Source: Pseudomonas sp. 8O (lineage in GTDB: Bacteria > Pseudomonadota > Gammaproteobacteria > Pseudomonadales > Pseudomonadaceae). From it: a stretch of DNA of 64,000 bases. Positions 38,088 through 47,763 of the stretch are shown in pieces (position 1 is the stretch's first letter; every line of letters begins with the position of its first letter). The notes under the pieces are model-generated. The model searched no databases. It saw only the letters and a program-made list of their open reading frames with translations, and was not told the DNA's origin. The stretch lies in NCBI RefSeq assembly GCF_902506495.1, contig NZ_LR733264.1, positions 310,001-374,000 on the forward strand, in the 5' to 3' direction. Made by a program: the position numbers and the translations under genes.

Positions 38088-38210
38088 GGTCTTGTCAAAC
38101 CGCAGGCCTCTCTGTGAAGGCCTTGGGTCGTATACGCCATGCTCTGCGGAGCAAGTGTGTTGACGTATACCGGGCGAGCAGGGCGCTCGCGGGAGACTAC
38201 TCCCCTAGGA
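38086..38210 (-). ncRNA. yybP-ykoY manganese riboswitch aptamer
   Basis: On the minus strand: CCTAGGGGAGTAG (5' P1 with the conserved GGGGAGTAG loop), a stem-loop, GTATACGTCAACAC, CATGGCGTATAC, CCCAAGGCC/GGCCTGCGG stem, and GACAAGACCTA closing P1. This matches the yybP-ykoY consensus (GGGGAGUAG...CAAGACC). It lies 80 bases before the GDT1-family gene. Manganese would turn expression on. Confidence 0.85.
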
Positions 38211-38254
38211 CGGGCGCAATTGTGCCCAAGCGCCGCGTTGGGAGCAACCTCAAT

Positions 38255-39250
38255 TCAGCGTCTGGCGCTGTAGATGCGGAAGCCGTCGGCGTCTGCCAGG
38301 GTGCGGCAGGGGCCGAGATGACGTTCGATCAGTGGCGGGTATTTGAGGAAGCTGTTGGCCACCAGGCGTAGCTCGCCACCTTTTACCAAGTGGCGAGCCG
38401 ACTGGCTCAGCAGGTTCTCGCTGGCCTGGTAATCGGTGTGTACACCCTGATGGAACGGCGGGTTGCTGACGATGGCGCTGAGTCCCTCGGGCGCCGATTC
38501 GATGCCCGTGCCGGCGATCAGGTGGGCTGACAGGCCATTGCGCGCGAGGGTCAGTCGGCTGCTTTCCAGTGCGAAGGCGTCGACATCCAGCAGGCTCAGC
38601 TCGCTGTCTGGATAACGTCGTTTGAGCGCGGCGCCGAGCACGCCAGCGCCGCAGCCGAAGTCGAGCATGTGGCCGCTGGGCAGTTCATCCAGGTGCTCCA
38701 GCAGTAATGCGCTGCCGCGATCCAGGCGGCCATGGGCGAATACGCCGGGCAGGGTAACGATCTCCAGTGCGCCGTCAGCCAACTGCAATGGATAGCTCTG
38801 CGCCAGAGCGTGCAGGTCCGGTACTGCTGGCGCCTGTTCCACCTCGACGCACCAGAGTTGGCAATGTCTCGCGCTGTCGAGCTTGCGCGGCTTGCCATGG
38901 ACGGCCAGCTGTTTCGCCGCGCGTTCGATACCGCCACGTTTTTCACCGACCAGGTACAGCGTTTTGCCTGCCAGGCGTGAGGCCAGTGTTTGCAGCAGGT
39001 AGTCAGTCAGCTCGCGTGACTTGGGCAGGAACAGCACAGCGGCGCGGTAGTCGCCTTCCGGCATGCGTGTGTCAAAGTGGCTGCGACCGGCAAAGCGCGC
39101 AGCGAGCAGTGCCTGATCGCCCGCATTCCAGTTCCAGCCATGTGCCTGCGGCAGGGCGCCAAGCAGGTCGTCAGCCGGCAGACCTGCCAGCAACAGCTCG
39201 TCACTGAACAGCTCGGCCTGGCGCAGGAGAACTTCGCTTCGCGGGTCCAT
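38255..39250 (-). CDS. rsmC: 16S rRNA (guanine-N2)-methyltransferase RsmC
   Basis: 331 residues. A degenerate N-terminal methyltransferase half precedes the catalytic C-terminal half with [20 protein letters not shown] (SAM motif I) and [14 protein letters not shown] (NPPF motif). RsmC methylates G1207 of 16S rRNA. The two-domain layout and length fit RsmC more than RsmD or RlmG. Confidence 0.9.
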   Translation of the reverse strand: MDPRSEVLLRQAELFSDELLLAGLPADDLLGALPQAHGWNWNAGDQALLAARFAGRSHFDTRMPEGDYRAAVLFLPKSRELTDYLLQTLASRLAGKTLYLVGEKRGGIERAAKQLAVHGKPRKLDSARHCQLWCVEVEQAPAVPDLHALAQSYPLQLADGALEIVTLPGVFAHGRLDRGSALLLEHLDELPSGHMLDFGCGAGVLGAALKRRYPDSELSLLDVDAFALESSRLTLARNGLSAHLIAGTGIESAPEGLSAIVSNPPFHQGVHTDYQASENLLSQSARHLVKGGELRLVANSFLKYPPLIERHLGPCRTLADADGFRIYSARR

Positions 39251-39375
39251 GGTGCTTCCTGAAATCTGTGATGCGGAAAAGTAAGAGGGGCGGGAGCGAT
39301 CTCGGCTCGCGAAATCTGGGCATCGCTGTTAACGCGCAGTGCTGGCCCGTCGCTCCCTGAAAAAAGCTGCGCAGC

Positions 39376-40341
39376 TTACCCGACGACTCGCAGCGGCGCA
39401 CCGGCGAAGAAACCAGCGGCGTTTTCCACGACCTGGCCGACGATGCGCTGGCGCGCTTCCTGGCTGCCCCAGGCGCTGTGCGGGGTGACGATCAGGCGGG
39501 GAATGTCGGCAGCCAGCAGCGGGTTGCTGTCCTTCGGCGGCTCCTGCAGCAGCACGTCGGTCGCCGCGCCGCCCAGATGGCCACGGCGCAGGGCATCGGC
39601 CAACGCCTGTTCATCGACCAGACCGCCGCGTGCGGTATTGATCAGGAAGGCGCGCGGCTTCATCAGTGCCAGCTCCTCGGCGCCGATCATGTTGCGCGTC
39701 TGTTCGTTGAGCGGGCAGTGCAGGGTCAGGGCATCGACCTGGGGCAGCAGTTCGTGCAGCGGCAGGCGATCGGCTCGCGCCGGGCGGCCGGGCAGTTGGC
39801 CAAGCAGCACGCGCATGCCGAAGGCTTCGGCCAGACGGGCGACGGCGCCGCCCAGTTCGCCATGGCCGAGCATGCCCAGAGTCTTGCCTTCGAGTTCGAC
39901 GATGGGGTGATCGAGCAGGCAGAACTGGCTGGCCTGCTGCCAACGACCGGCGGCGATGTCGCGCTGGTAATCGGGCAGGCGCGTGGCCAGGGCAAGCAGC
40001 AGCATCAAGGTGTGTTGTGCCACGGACGGGGTGCCGTAGCCCTGGCAGTTGCAGACGGTCACGCCATGGGCACTGGCGGCTTTCAGGTCGATGTTGTTGG
40101 TGCCGGTAGCGGTTACCAGAACCAGTTTCAGGTCAGGGCAGGCGGCGAAGGTGGCGGCGTCCAGCGGCACCTTGTTGCTGATGGCGACCTGGGCACCTTG
40201 CAGGCGTTCGGCGACCTGATCCGGACGCGTGTGCGCGTGCAGGGTCAGCTCGGCGAACGCCTGATGCAGCGGTTGCATGTCGAGGTCGCCAAGGTCGAGG
40301 GAGGCATGGTCGAGGAAGACGGCGCGTGGACTGTTGCTCAT
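39376..40341 (-). CDS. hprA: Glycerate/hydroxypyruvate dehydrogenase (D-2-hydroxyacid dehydrogenase)
   Basis: 321 residues of the D-2-hydroxyacid dehydrogenase family: GTNNIDLKAASAHGVTVCNC, NAD-binding LGMLGHGELGGAVARLAEA, catalytic Arg in NTARGGLVDE and His in TPHSAWGS. The NAD motif is GHGELG. It reduces hydroxypyruvate to glycerate. Start at 40341: AAAGG seven bases upstream. The same gene follows rsmC in several Pseudomonas genomes. Confidence 0.85.
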   Translation of the reverse strand: MSNSPRAVFLDHASLDLGDLDMQPLHQAFAELTLHAHTRPDQVAERLQGAQVAISNKVPLDAATFAACPDLKLVLVTATGTNNIDLKAASAHGVTVCNCQGYGTPSVAQHTLMLLLALATRLPDYQRDIAAGRWQQASQFCLLDHPIVELEGKTLGMLGHGELGGAVARLAEAFGMRVLLGQLPGRPARADRLPLHELLPQVDALTLHCPLNEQTRNMIGAEELALMKPRAFLINTARGGLVDEQALADALRRGHLGGAATDVLLQEPPKDSNPLLAADIPRLIVTPHSAWGSQEARQRIVGQVVENAAGFFAGAPLRVVG

Positions 40342-40420
40342 CAGCTGTACCTTTTCGCAGGAGGGTCGCAAGAGTAGATTGGCGAGCCTACCAGACCTTC
40401 AGCGTCGATGCGGAGCCACC

Positions 40421-41050
40421 ATGTACTGGACTGAATTTCTCACCGTTGCCCTGATTCACCTACTGGCGGTGGCCAGTCCGGGGCCGGATTTCGCCATTGT
40501 CGTGCGCGAGAGCGTTGGTCATGGTCGCCGCGCAGGACTGTTCACGGCCTTCGGCGTGGGCACCGGGATTCTGGTGCACGTCACCTATTCGTTGCTCGGT
40601 ATTGGCCTGATCGTGTCGCAGTCCATCGTCCTGTTCAACGCGCTGAAATGGCTGGCAGCTGCTTATCTGCTGTATATCGGCATCAAGGCCCTGCGCGCGC
40701 GCCCGGCCGACCCGGCCAGCGCCGAGCTGAATCTGGCAGCAGGCGAGCGCAGCGGGCGTGGCGCCTTCGTCACGGGGTTCATCACCAATGGCCTGAATCC
40801 CAAGGCGACGCTGTTCTTTCTTTCACTGTTCACCGTGGTGATCAATCCGCATACCCCGGTGGCCGTTCAGGCCGGCTATGGTCTCTATCTGGCCTTGGCC
40901 ACGGCTTTCTGGTTCTGCCTGGTGGCCTGGCTGTTCAGCCAGCCACGCGTGCGCGCCGGTTTCGCCCGTTTGGGGCATTGGTTCGATCGACTGATGGGGG
41001 CGGTACTGGTGGGGATCGGTGTGAAGCTGGCGCTGACCGAAATGCGTTAA
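40421..41050 (+). CDS. LysE family amino-acid exporter
   Basis: 209 residues, six predicted helices. The LysE/RhtB signature is visible: ASPGPDFAIVVRESVGHGRR near residue 20 and GFITNGLNPKATLFFLSLF near 120. It exports amino acids or related metabolites; the substrate cannot be told. A CGGAG motif precedes the ATG at 40421. Confidence 0.9.
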   Translation: MYWTEFLTVALIHLLAVASPGPDFAIVVRESVGHGRRAGLFTAFGVGTGILVHVTYSLLGIGLIVSQSIVLFNALKWLAAAYLLYIGIKALRARPADPASAELNLAAGERSGRGAFVTGFITNGLNPKATLFFLSLFTVVINPHTPVAVQAGYGLYLALATAFWFCLVAWLFSQPRVRAGFARLGHWFDRLMGAVLVGIGVKLALTEMR

Positions 41051-41051
41051 C

Positions 41052-41083
41052 GAAAGAGCCCCGCAACTGCGGGGCTCTTTCGT
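41052..41083. terminator. Bidirectional terminator
   Basis: CGAAAGAGCCCCGCA-AC-TGCGGGGCTCTTTCG, a perfect 15-bp stem between convergent genes. Confidence 0.93.
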
Positions 41084-41093
41084 GAGGGCTGGC

Positions 41094-42269
41094 TTACAGC
41101 AGTTCGATGGCCACTGCGGTGGCCTCTCCGCCACCGATGCACAACGACGCGACCCCACGCTTGCCGCCCTTTTTCTGTAGCGCGTTGATCAGGGTGAGGA
41201 TGATCCGCGAACCGGTGGAACCGACCGGATGACCCTGGGCGCAAGCACCGCCGAACACGTTGACCTTGGCATGGTCCAGGCCGTGTTCGCGCATGGCCAG
41301 CATGGTCACCATGGCGAAGGCTTCGTTGATTTCGAACAGATCGATCTCGTCCTTGCTCCAGCCTGTCTTCTTCAGCAGGTTGCTCATGGCGCCGATGGGC
41401 GCCAGGGTGAACTCGCTCGGGTCCTGACTCTGGGTAGCATGGGCAACCACCTTGGCCAGCGGCTTGAGACCGCGCTTGGCGGCTTCATCAGCGGTCATCA
41501 ATAGCAGCGCGCTGGCGCCATCGGAAATCGAGCTGGCGTTGGCGGCGGTGATGGTGCCGTCTTTCTTGAAGGCAGGTCTGAGCGCAGGAATCTTGTCCAG
41601 GTTGGCCGTCAATGGTTGCTCATCATCCTTGACCACCACTTCGCCCTTGCGCGAGGTGACGGTGACCGGAACGATTTCAGCGTCCAGCGAACCGTCCTTG
41701 ATCGCCACCTGCGCGCGGCGCAGCGATTCGATGGCATAGGCGTCCATTTCCTCGCGGGTGATGCCGTACTGGTCGGCCGTTTCCTGAGCGAAGGAGCCCA
41801 TCAGGCGACCTGTGCGCGCGTCTTCCAGGCCGTCGAGGAACATATGGTCCTTGATTTCGCCATGACCCATGCGCAGGCCGGTACGCGCTTTCTCCAGGAC
41901 ATAGGGCGCGTTGGACATGCTTTCCATGCCGCCGGCGATCATTACCTGGTTGCTGCCGGCCTTCAGCGAGTCGAAGGCCATCATCACCGCCTTCATGCCC
42001 GAGCCGCACAGCTTGTTGATGGTGGTGCAACCGGTGGCAGAGGGCAGTCCGGCATTGAGCGACGCCTGGCGGGCCGGACCTTGCTTGAGGCCAGCGGGCA
42101 ATACGCAGCCCATGATCACTTCCTGCACGTCGGCTGGCTCGATACCGGCGCGCTTGACTGCCTCACGAATGGCGGCAGCGCCCAGCTCGACAGCTGGTAC
42201 GCTGGCCAGGCTGCCCTGAAAACCGCCCATGGGAGTACGGGCGCCGCTGACGATGACGATATCGGACAT
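41094..42269 (-). CDS. Acetyl-CoA C-acetyltransferase (thiolase)
   Basis: 391 residues, standard thiolase length. Nucleophile Cys88 in NKLCGSGMKAV, His in NVFGGACAQGHPVGSTGSRI, second cysteine in ASLCIGGGEATAVAIELL. It makes or breaks acetoacetyl-CoA. It is divergent from an acyl-CoA ligase across 190 bases with a possible shared operator, so it may belong to the fatty-acid locus that follows. Whether it prefers C4 or longer chains is open. Confidence 0.9.
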   Translation of the reverse strand: MSDIVIVSGARTPMGGFQGSLASVPAVELGAAAIREAVKRAGIEPADVQEVIMGCVLPAGLKQGPARQASLNAGLPSATGCTTINKLCGSGMKAVMMAFDSLKAGSNQVMIAGGMESMSNAPYVLEKARTGLRMGHGEIKDHMFLDGLEDARTGRLMGSFAQETADQYGITREEMDAYAIESLRRAQVAIKDGSLDAEIVPVTVTSRKGEVVVKDDEQPLTANLDKIPALRPAFKKDGTITAANASSISDGASALLLMTADEAAKRGLKPLAKVVAHATQSQDPSEFTLAPIGAMSNLLKKTGWSKDEIDLFEINEAFAMVTMLAMREHGLDHAKVNVFGGACAQGHPVGSTGSRIILTLINALQKKGGKRGVASLCIGGGEATAVAIELL

Positions 42270-42342
42270 GGTGTTACCTCGAACGAAAGTGTGGCTCGGT
42301 GAAGTCTTTTTCTAGACTGGCGTGTTGATCTGATTCTACCCT

Positions 42343-42368
42343 GTGACCAAAAGTGGCCATAGGGTCAC
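42343..42368. promoter_or_regulatory. GTGACC-N14-GGTCAC inverted repeat between thiolase and acyl-CoA ligase genes
   Basis: GTGACC (42343-42348) and GGTCAC (42363-42368) are perfect arms in the divergent promoter region; a GTGGCCA half-site lies between them. Possible binding site of a fatty-acid-responsive regulator. The regulator is not identified. Confidence 0.4.
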
Positions 42369-42459
42369 GTGGCAAATCATTCTTTGGGCTGATTTCGCTA
42401 TGCAGGAGCCGCTCTAGAGTCGCTGCATACCTATTCCTCGCGTGCCTCAAGGTGACTTC

Positions 42460-44142
42460 ATGCTGCAGACTCGACTGATCCCTCCCGCCAACAACGCCCA
42501 CGCCTATCCGTTGCTGATCAAGCGCCTGCTGCTCTCCGGTAGTCGTTACGAGAAGACCCGCGAAATCGTCTATCGCGACAAGCTGCGTTACAGCTATGCG
42601 ACCTTCAACGAACGTGTCGCGCGCCTGGCCAACGTGCTCAGCGAGGCAGGGGTCAAGGCCGGCGATACCGTGGCGGTCATGGATTGGGACAGCCACCGCT
42701 ATCTCGAATGCATGTTCGCGATTCCCATGCTCGGCGCGGTGCTGCACACCATCAACATTCGCCTGTCGCCGGACCAGATCCTCTACACCATGAACCACGC
42801 CGAAGACCGCTTCGTGCTGGTCAACAGTGAGTTCGTGCCGCTGTACAACGGCATTGCCGGGCAACTCACCACTGTCGAGAAGACCCTGCTGTTGACCGAT
42901 GGCGAAGACAAGAGCGCCGAACTGCCAAACCTCGTTGGCGAGTACGAGAGTCTGCTGGCCGCAGCAAGCCCGCACTACGACTTCGCCGATTTCGATGAGA
43001 ACTCGGTGGCTACGACCTTCTATACCACTGGCACCACTGGTAATCCCAAGGGCGTGTACTTCACTCATCGGCAACTGGTGCTGCACACCATGTCCATGGC
43101 AACCACCATGGGTGGCCTGGACAGCATTCGCCTGCTTGGCAACGACGATGTCTACATGCCGATTACGCCGATGTTCCACGTGCATGCCTGGGGCGTGCCG
43201 TACGTGGCCACCATGCTTGGGGTCAAGCAGGTATATCCCGGCCGCTACGAGCCGGACATGCTTTGCCGTCTGATCAAGGAAGAGAAAGTCAACTTCTCGC
43301 ACTGCGTCCCGACCATCCTGCAGATGGTGCTGAGCGCGCCGGGGGCTCAGGGCCATGATTTCGGTGGAATGAAAATGATCATTGGCGGCAGTGCGCTCAA
43401 TCGCTCTCTTTACGAGGCGGCCAAGGCGCGCGGCATCCAGCTGACCGCGGCCTATGGCATGTCCGAGACCTGTCCACTGATCTCCTGTGCCTATCTCAAC
43501 GAAGAGTTGCGTGCGGGGGGGGAGGACGAACGCACCACTTACCGTATCAAGGCCGGTATTCCGGTGCCGCTGGTTGAGGCCGCGATCATGGATGCGGACG
43601 GCAAATTACTGCCGAGCGATGGCGAATCCCAGGGCGAGCTGGTGCTGCGTGCGCCCTGGCTGACCCAGGGCTATTTCCGTGAACCCGAGAAGGGCGAGGA
43701 ACTCTGGGCCCACGGCTGGCTGCACACCGGCGATGTGGCGACCATCGACGGTATGGGCTTCATCGAAATCCGCGACCGAATCAAGGATGTGATCAAGACC
43801 GGTGGCGAGTGGATTTCCTCGCTGGAGCTGGAGGACCTGATCAGCCGTCACGCTGCGGTGCGTGAGGTGGCGGTGGTGGGGGTGCCCGATCCGCAGTGGG
43901 GCGAGCGCCCGTTTGCGCTGCTGGTACTGCGTGAAGAACAAGGGCTGGATGCCAAAGACTTGAAGGAACATCTCAAGCCTTTCGTCGAGCAAGGCCACAT
44001 CAACAAGTGGGCGATTCCCACGCAGATCGCCCTTGTTACTGAAATTCCCAAGACCAGCGTCGGCAAACTGGACAAGAAGCGCATTCGCGTCGAAATCGCC
44101 CAGTGGCAGGAGGCTGGCAGCGCGTTCCTGTCCACGCTGTGA
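42460..44142 (+). CDS. Medium/long-chain acyl-CoA ligase (AMP-forming, AlkK-like)
   Basis: 560 residues of the adenylate-forming family. AMP motif [16 protein letters not shown] near residue 185, then [21 protein letters not shown], and the hinge [19 protein letters not shown]. It activates carboxylic acids as CoA thioesters. Similarity pattern is to AlkK-type medium-chain ligases. The chosen start has AAGGTGA close upstream. It leads into the DUF1302/DUF1329 pair. Confidence 0.88.
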   Translation: MLQTRLIPPANNAHAYPLLIKRLLLSGSRYEKTREIVYRDKLRYSYATFNERVARLANVLSEAGVKAGDTVAVMDWDSHRYLECMFAIPMLGAVLHTINIRLSPDQILYTMNHAEDRFVLVNSEFVPLYNGIAGQLTTVEKTLLLTDGEDKSAELPNLVGEYESLLAAASPHYDFADFDENSVATTFYTTGTTGNPKGVYFTHRQLVLHTMSMATTMGGLDSIRLLGNDDVYMPITPMFHVHAWGVPYVATMLGVKQVYPGRYEPDMLCRLIKEEKVNFSHCVPTILQMVLSAPGAQGHDFGGMKMIIGGSALNRSLYEAAKARGIQLTAAYGMSETCPLISCAYLNEELRAGGEDERTTYRIKAGIPVPLVEAAIMDADGKLLPSDGESQGELVLRAPWLTQGYFREPEKGEELWAHGWLHTGDVATIDGMGFIEIRDRIKDVIKTGGEWISSLELEDLISRHAAVREVAVVGVPDPQWGERPFALLVLREEQGLDAKDLKEHLKPFVEQGHINKWAIPTQIALVTEIPKTSVGKLDKKRIRVEIAQWQEAGSAFLSTL

Positions 44143-44191
44143 GGTGCGAACTGGCTGGGCGGTGAAAGTGACCGCTCAGTCAAACAAGCGT

Positions 44192-44208
44192 TTGGCTTGC
44201 TAATTGCT
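44192..44208 (+). promoter_or_regulatory. Candidate sigma-54 promoter before the DUF1302 gene
   Basis: TTGGCTTGCTAATTGCT fits the -24/-12 pattern TGGC-N7-TTGCW with GG and GC 10 bases apart. It lies ~150 bases before the gene, and no enhancer-binding protein gene is in view. Could be chance. Confidence 0.3.
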
Positions 44209-44359
44209 GTTTCACGTCCATGCTTGGCTAGGGGCAGGGCCTGAAACCTGCGAGCCAGAGTGCCTGGGGGCTGCAAATCACACTTTCGAGGGATCAAGCA
44301 GTACCACCTGCTGGCTATAGTCCAAGCATCCATAACAAAAAACACATGGAGTAGCGTCG

Positions 44360-46213
44360 ATGACAACAAAAACAAAACCCTACTGGCGCCTGGCAAAACT
44401 GCCGCTGGCCGTCAGCCTCGCTTCCACCCTTGCCGCTCCGGCATTCGGCGTCACTTTCAATATCGGCGAGATCGAAGGGCAGTTCGACTCGTCGCTGTCG
44501 GTCGGTGCTAGCTGGTCGACCCAAAGCGCGGATAAAGACCTGATAGGCGTGAACAACGGTGGTCGTGGTCTGTCGCAGACCTCCGATGATGGTCACCTGA
44601 ACTTCAAACGTGGTGAGACCTTCTCGAAAATATTCAAGGGTATTCATGACCTTGAACTGAAATACGGTGACACCGGCGTATTCGTGCGCGGAAAGTACTG
44701 GTATGACTTCGAGTTGAAGGATGAAAGTCGTCAGTTCAAGGACATCAGCGACAGTAATCGCAAGGAGGGCGCCCAGTCCTCTGGCGGTCAAATACTCGAT
44801 GCATTTGTCTATCACAACTATGCAATTGGTAACCAGCCTGGCTCCGTACGCCTGGGTAAGCAGGTCGTAAGCTGGGGTGAAAGTACCTTTATCGGCAACA
44901 GCATAAACTCCATCAACCCAATTGATGTGTCAGCGTTCCGTCGTCCTGGTGCGGAAGTCAAGGAAGGTTTGATTCCAGTTAATATGTTTTACGTCTCGCA
45001 GAGCCTGACAGACAATCTTTCTGCTGAGGCGTTTTACCAAATCGAATGGGATCAGACTGTTATCGACAACTGCGGTACATTTTTTTCCCAGGCAGATATT
45101 GCCGCTGACGGATGCGATGACAATCTTCGAGTGTTGAACAAACGTTCCACTTTGAGCGGTCCTGCGCTTGCGGGATTGTCCGCCTTTGGCGTCGATGTAA
45201 ACGAAGAAGGTGTTCGTGTAGCTCGCGCAGGTGATCGCGATGCCCGTGATAGTGGTCAGTGGGGTGGTGCCTTCCGCTACTTTGCCGAAAATATCGACAC
45301 GGAATTTGGCCTTTACTTCATTAACTACCACAGTCGTGCGCCGATTTTCAGTGCTACAGGCGCACCTGCATCCCTTTACACAGCTGTGGCAGCTAGTCCG
45401 CTTGCTCCGCTTATCATTGCCGGTAATTCCTCTTACTTTATGGAGTACCCAGAGGACATCCAACTTTACGGCCTTAGCTTCTCCACCACGCTACCTACGG
45501 GAACTGCTTGGAGTGGCGAGTTCAGCTACCGTCCCAATGCGCCAGTGCAATTAAACAGTACAGATATTCTGTTCTCTGGCCTGACGCCTTTGCCTGGTCG
45601 TAGTGGGGTATCTTTGCTGCAAGGGGTTCCTGGGCAGGATCAGCATGGCTATCGTCGCAAAGAGATAAGTCAGTTCCAGACGACCTTTACTCACTTCTTC
45701 GATCAGGTCATGGGTGCATCTCGCTTGACTCTGGTGGGTGAGATTGGCGTTGTTCATGTTGGAGGCCTGGAGAGCAGTTCAGATGTTCGCTACGGGCGTG
45801 ATCCCGTTTATGGTCCGGGACCTCTCGCCGGTGCAACTTGCCAAGGGTTGAACGCCAGCACCGTTGCTGGTGCGGGAGCCGGCGCTTCTTCGGCGAACGT
45901 TTCTAAGTACTGTGAAGACGATGGTTTTGTCACCAGTACTTCCTGGGGCTACCGCGCCCGGGCCATTTGGAACTACCCGAACGCTATCGCCGGCGTCAAC
46001 CTGAACCCCAGCGTCGCCTGGTCTCACGACGTAGATGGTTATGGCCCCAATGGACTGTTCACCGAAGACGCCAAAGCGGTCAGTCTGGGTCTCAACGCCG
46101 AGTACCAGAACACTTACACGGCCGACCTGTCGTACACCAGCTTCTTCGGCGGCAAGTACAACACCTCGGTTGACCGCGATTTCGTCGCGCTCAGCTTCGG
46201 TATGAACTTCTAA
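44360..46213 (+). CDS. DUF1302 outer-membrane barrel protein
   Basis: 617 residues. Signal peptide (RLAKLPLAVSLASTLAAPAF) followed by a beta-barrel-rich sequence ending in phenylalanine (FGMNF), the usual outer-membrane signal. DUF1302 proteins pair with DUF1329 proteins, here 23 bases downstream, and both are linked with uptake or export of hydrophobic compounds such as fatty acids, sterols or polyesters. The central part (~44.9-45.75 kb) is visibly AT-richer than both ends, suggesting a recombined segment. Confidence 0.88.
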   Translation: MTTKTKPYWRLAKLPLAVSLASTLAAPAFGVTFNIGEIEGQFDSSLSVGASWSTQSADKDLIGVNNGGRGLSQTSDDGHLNFKRGETFSKIFKGIHDLELKYGDTGVFVRGKYWYDFELKDESRQFKDISDSNRKEGAQSSGGQILDAFVYHNYAIGNQPGSVRLGKQVVSWGESTFIGNSINSINPIDVSAFRRPGAEVKEGLIPVNMFYVSQSLTDNLSAEAFYQIEWDQTVIDNCGTFFSQADIAADGCDDNLRVLNKRSTLSGPALAGLSAFGVDVNEEGVRVARAGDRDARDSGQWGGAFRYFAENIDTEFGLYFINYHSRAPIFSATGAPASLYTAVAASPLAPLIIAGNSSYFMEYPEDIQLYGLSFSTTLPTGTAWSGEFSYRPNAPVQLNSTDILFSGLTPLPGRSGVSLLQGVPGQDQHGYRRKEISQFQTTFTHFFDQVMGASRLTLVGEIGVVHVGGLESSSDVRYGRDPVYGPGPLAGATCQGLNASTVAGAGAGASSANVSKYCEDDGFVTSTSWGYRARAIWNYPNAIAGVNLNPSVAWSHDVDGYGPNGLFTEDAKAVSLGLNAEYQNTYTADLSYTSFFGGKYNTSVDRDFVALSFGMNF

Positions 46214-46236
46214 GCGGCCAGGAATTTCGAGGAATC

Positions 46237-47613
46237 ATGATGCAAATGAAAACAACAAAAAAACTGTGGCAAAGCGGTGTCCTGACCCTGTCTCTGCTGG
46301 CGACCAGCGTGATGGCGGCAGTGTCGCCCGACGAGGCGGCGAAGCTGGGCAACACCCTGACTCCAGTCGGTGCCGAGATGGCAGGTAATGCCGATGGTTC
46401 GATCCCGGCCTGGACCGGCGGTTTGCCGGCCAACGCCGGTGCGGTCGATCCACGTGGCTTCCTGGCCGATCCGTTCGCCAACGAGCAGCCGCTGTTCACC
46501 ATCACCGCGCAGAACGTCGACCAGTACAAGGACAAGCTGACCCCCGGCCAGTTGGCGATGTTCAAGCGCTACCCGGAAAGCTACAAGATGCCGGTTTTCC
46601 CGACGCACCGTTCGGCCAGCCTGCCGGCTTCGGTGCTGGAGGCGACCAAGCAGAACGCGGTGAATACCAGGATGGTGGAGGGCGGCAACGGCCTGGAGAA
46701 CTTCCAGACCGCCAACCCTTTCCCGATCCCGCAGAACGGTCTGGAAGCGATCTGGAACCACATCACCCGCTACCGCGGTGGCAGCGTGCGTCGTCTGGTG
46801 ACCCAGGCGACGCCGCAAGCGAACGGTTCCTACTCGCTGGTCTACTTCCAGGACGAGTTCACCTTCCGTGATGCGCTGACCGACTTCGATGCGAGCAAGG
46901 AAAGCAACGTACTGTTCTACTTCAAGCAGCGTGTGACGGCTCCGTCGCGTCTGGCCGGTAACGTACTGCTGGTGCACGAAACCCTCAACCAGGTGAAGGA
47001 GCCGCGTCTGGCGTGGCTGTACAACGCCGGTCAGCGTCGCGTGCGTCGTGCTCCGCAGGTGTCCTACGACGGTCCGGGTACCGCCGCTGACGGTCTGCGT
47101 ACTTCCGACAACTTCGACATGTACAACGGTGCGCCGGATCGCTACGACTGGCAGCTGGTCGGCAAGAAGGAGATCTACATCCCCTACAACGCCTACAAGC
47201 TGGACTCGCCGAGCCTGAAGTATGCCGACATCATCAAGGCTGGCCACATCAACCAGGACCTGACTCGTTACGAGCTGCACCGCGTATGGCACGTGACCGC
47301 GACCCTGAAGTCGGGCGAGCGTCACATCTATGCCAAGCGTGACTTCTACATCGACGAAGACACCTGGCAAGCCGCTCTGATCGACCACTACGACGGCCGT
47401 GGCACCCTGTGGCGTGTAGCTGAGGCGCATGCCCAGTACTACTACGACAAGCAAGTGCCGTGGTACACCGTGGAAACCCTGTACGACCTGCTGTCTGGTC
47501 GCTACCTGGCCCTGGGTATGAAGAACGAGGAGAAACAAGCCTACGACTTCAACTACAAGGCGTCTGGCAGCGATTACACCCCGGCTGCTCTGCGTCAGGC
47601 TGGCGTTCGCTAA
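46237..47613 (+). CDS. DUF1329 periplasmic/outer-membrane protein
   Basis: 458 residues. Signal peptide (GVLTLSLLATSVMA) and the DUF1329 features AAKLGNTLTPVGAEMAGNAD, GSIPAWTGGLP, and the C-terminal block RHIYAKRDFYIDEDTWQAAL. The fold is LolB/LolA-like, suggesting binding of lipid-like molecules between the membranes. Probably co-transcribed with the DUF1302 barrel gene, and ended by a strong terminator. Confidence 0.9.
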   Translation: MMQMKTTKKLWQSGVLTLSLLATSVMAAVSPDEAAKLGNTLTPVGAEMAGNADGSIPAWTGGLPANAGAVDPRGFLADPFANEQPLFTITAQNVDQYKDKLTPGQLAMFKRYPESYKMPVFPTHRSASLPASVLEATKQNAVNTRMVEGGNGLENFQTANPFPIPQNGLEAIWNHITRYRGGSVRRLVTQATPQANGSYSLVYFQDEFTFRDALTDFDASKESNVLFYFKQRVTAPSRLAGNVLLVHETLNQVKEPRLAWLYNAGQRRVRRAPQVSYDGPGTAADGLRTSDNFDMYNGAPDRYDWQLVGKKEIYIPYNAYKLDSPSLKYADIIKAGHINQDLTRYELHRVWHVTATLKSGERHIYAKRDFYIDEDTWQAALIDHYDGRGTLWRVAEAHAQYYYDKQVPWYTVETLYDLLSGRYLALGMKNEEKQAYDFNYKASGSDYTPAALRQAGVR

Positions 47614-47634
47614 AACCTGCCTCAGGCAACACGA

Positions 47635-47662
47635 CGAAGCCGGCCTTGTGCCGGCTTTTTCG
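47635..47662 (+). terminator. Rho-independent terminator of the DUF1302-DUF1329 pair
   Basis: CGAAGCCGGC-CTTGT-GCCGGCTTTTTCG, 22 bases after the stop. Confidence 0.88.
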
Positions 47663-47763
47663 TTACGGACTGTAGCGGGCGCTTCAAATGGCCATTGCAA
47701 GTCGCTAGGCTGGGTTCAGATCGAGCCCGCCGGTGCATATAGAAGACTTCCAAGAATAGGCCG

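Noticed and set aside
46210..47700. 496-codon minus-strand frame opposite the DUF1329 gene
   Set aside because: Codon-bias shadow; V/R/Q-rich with no domain.
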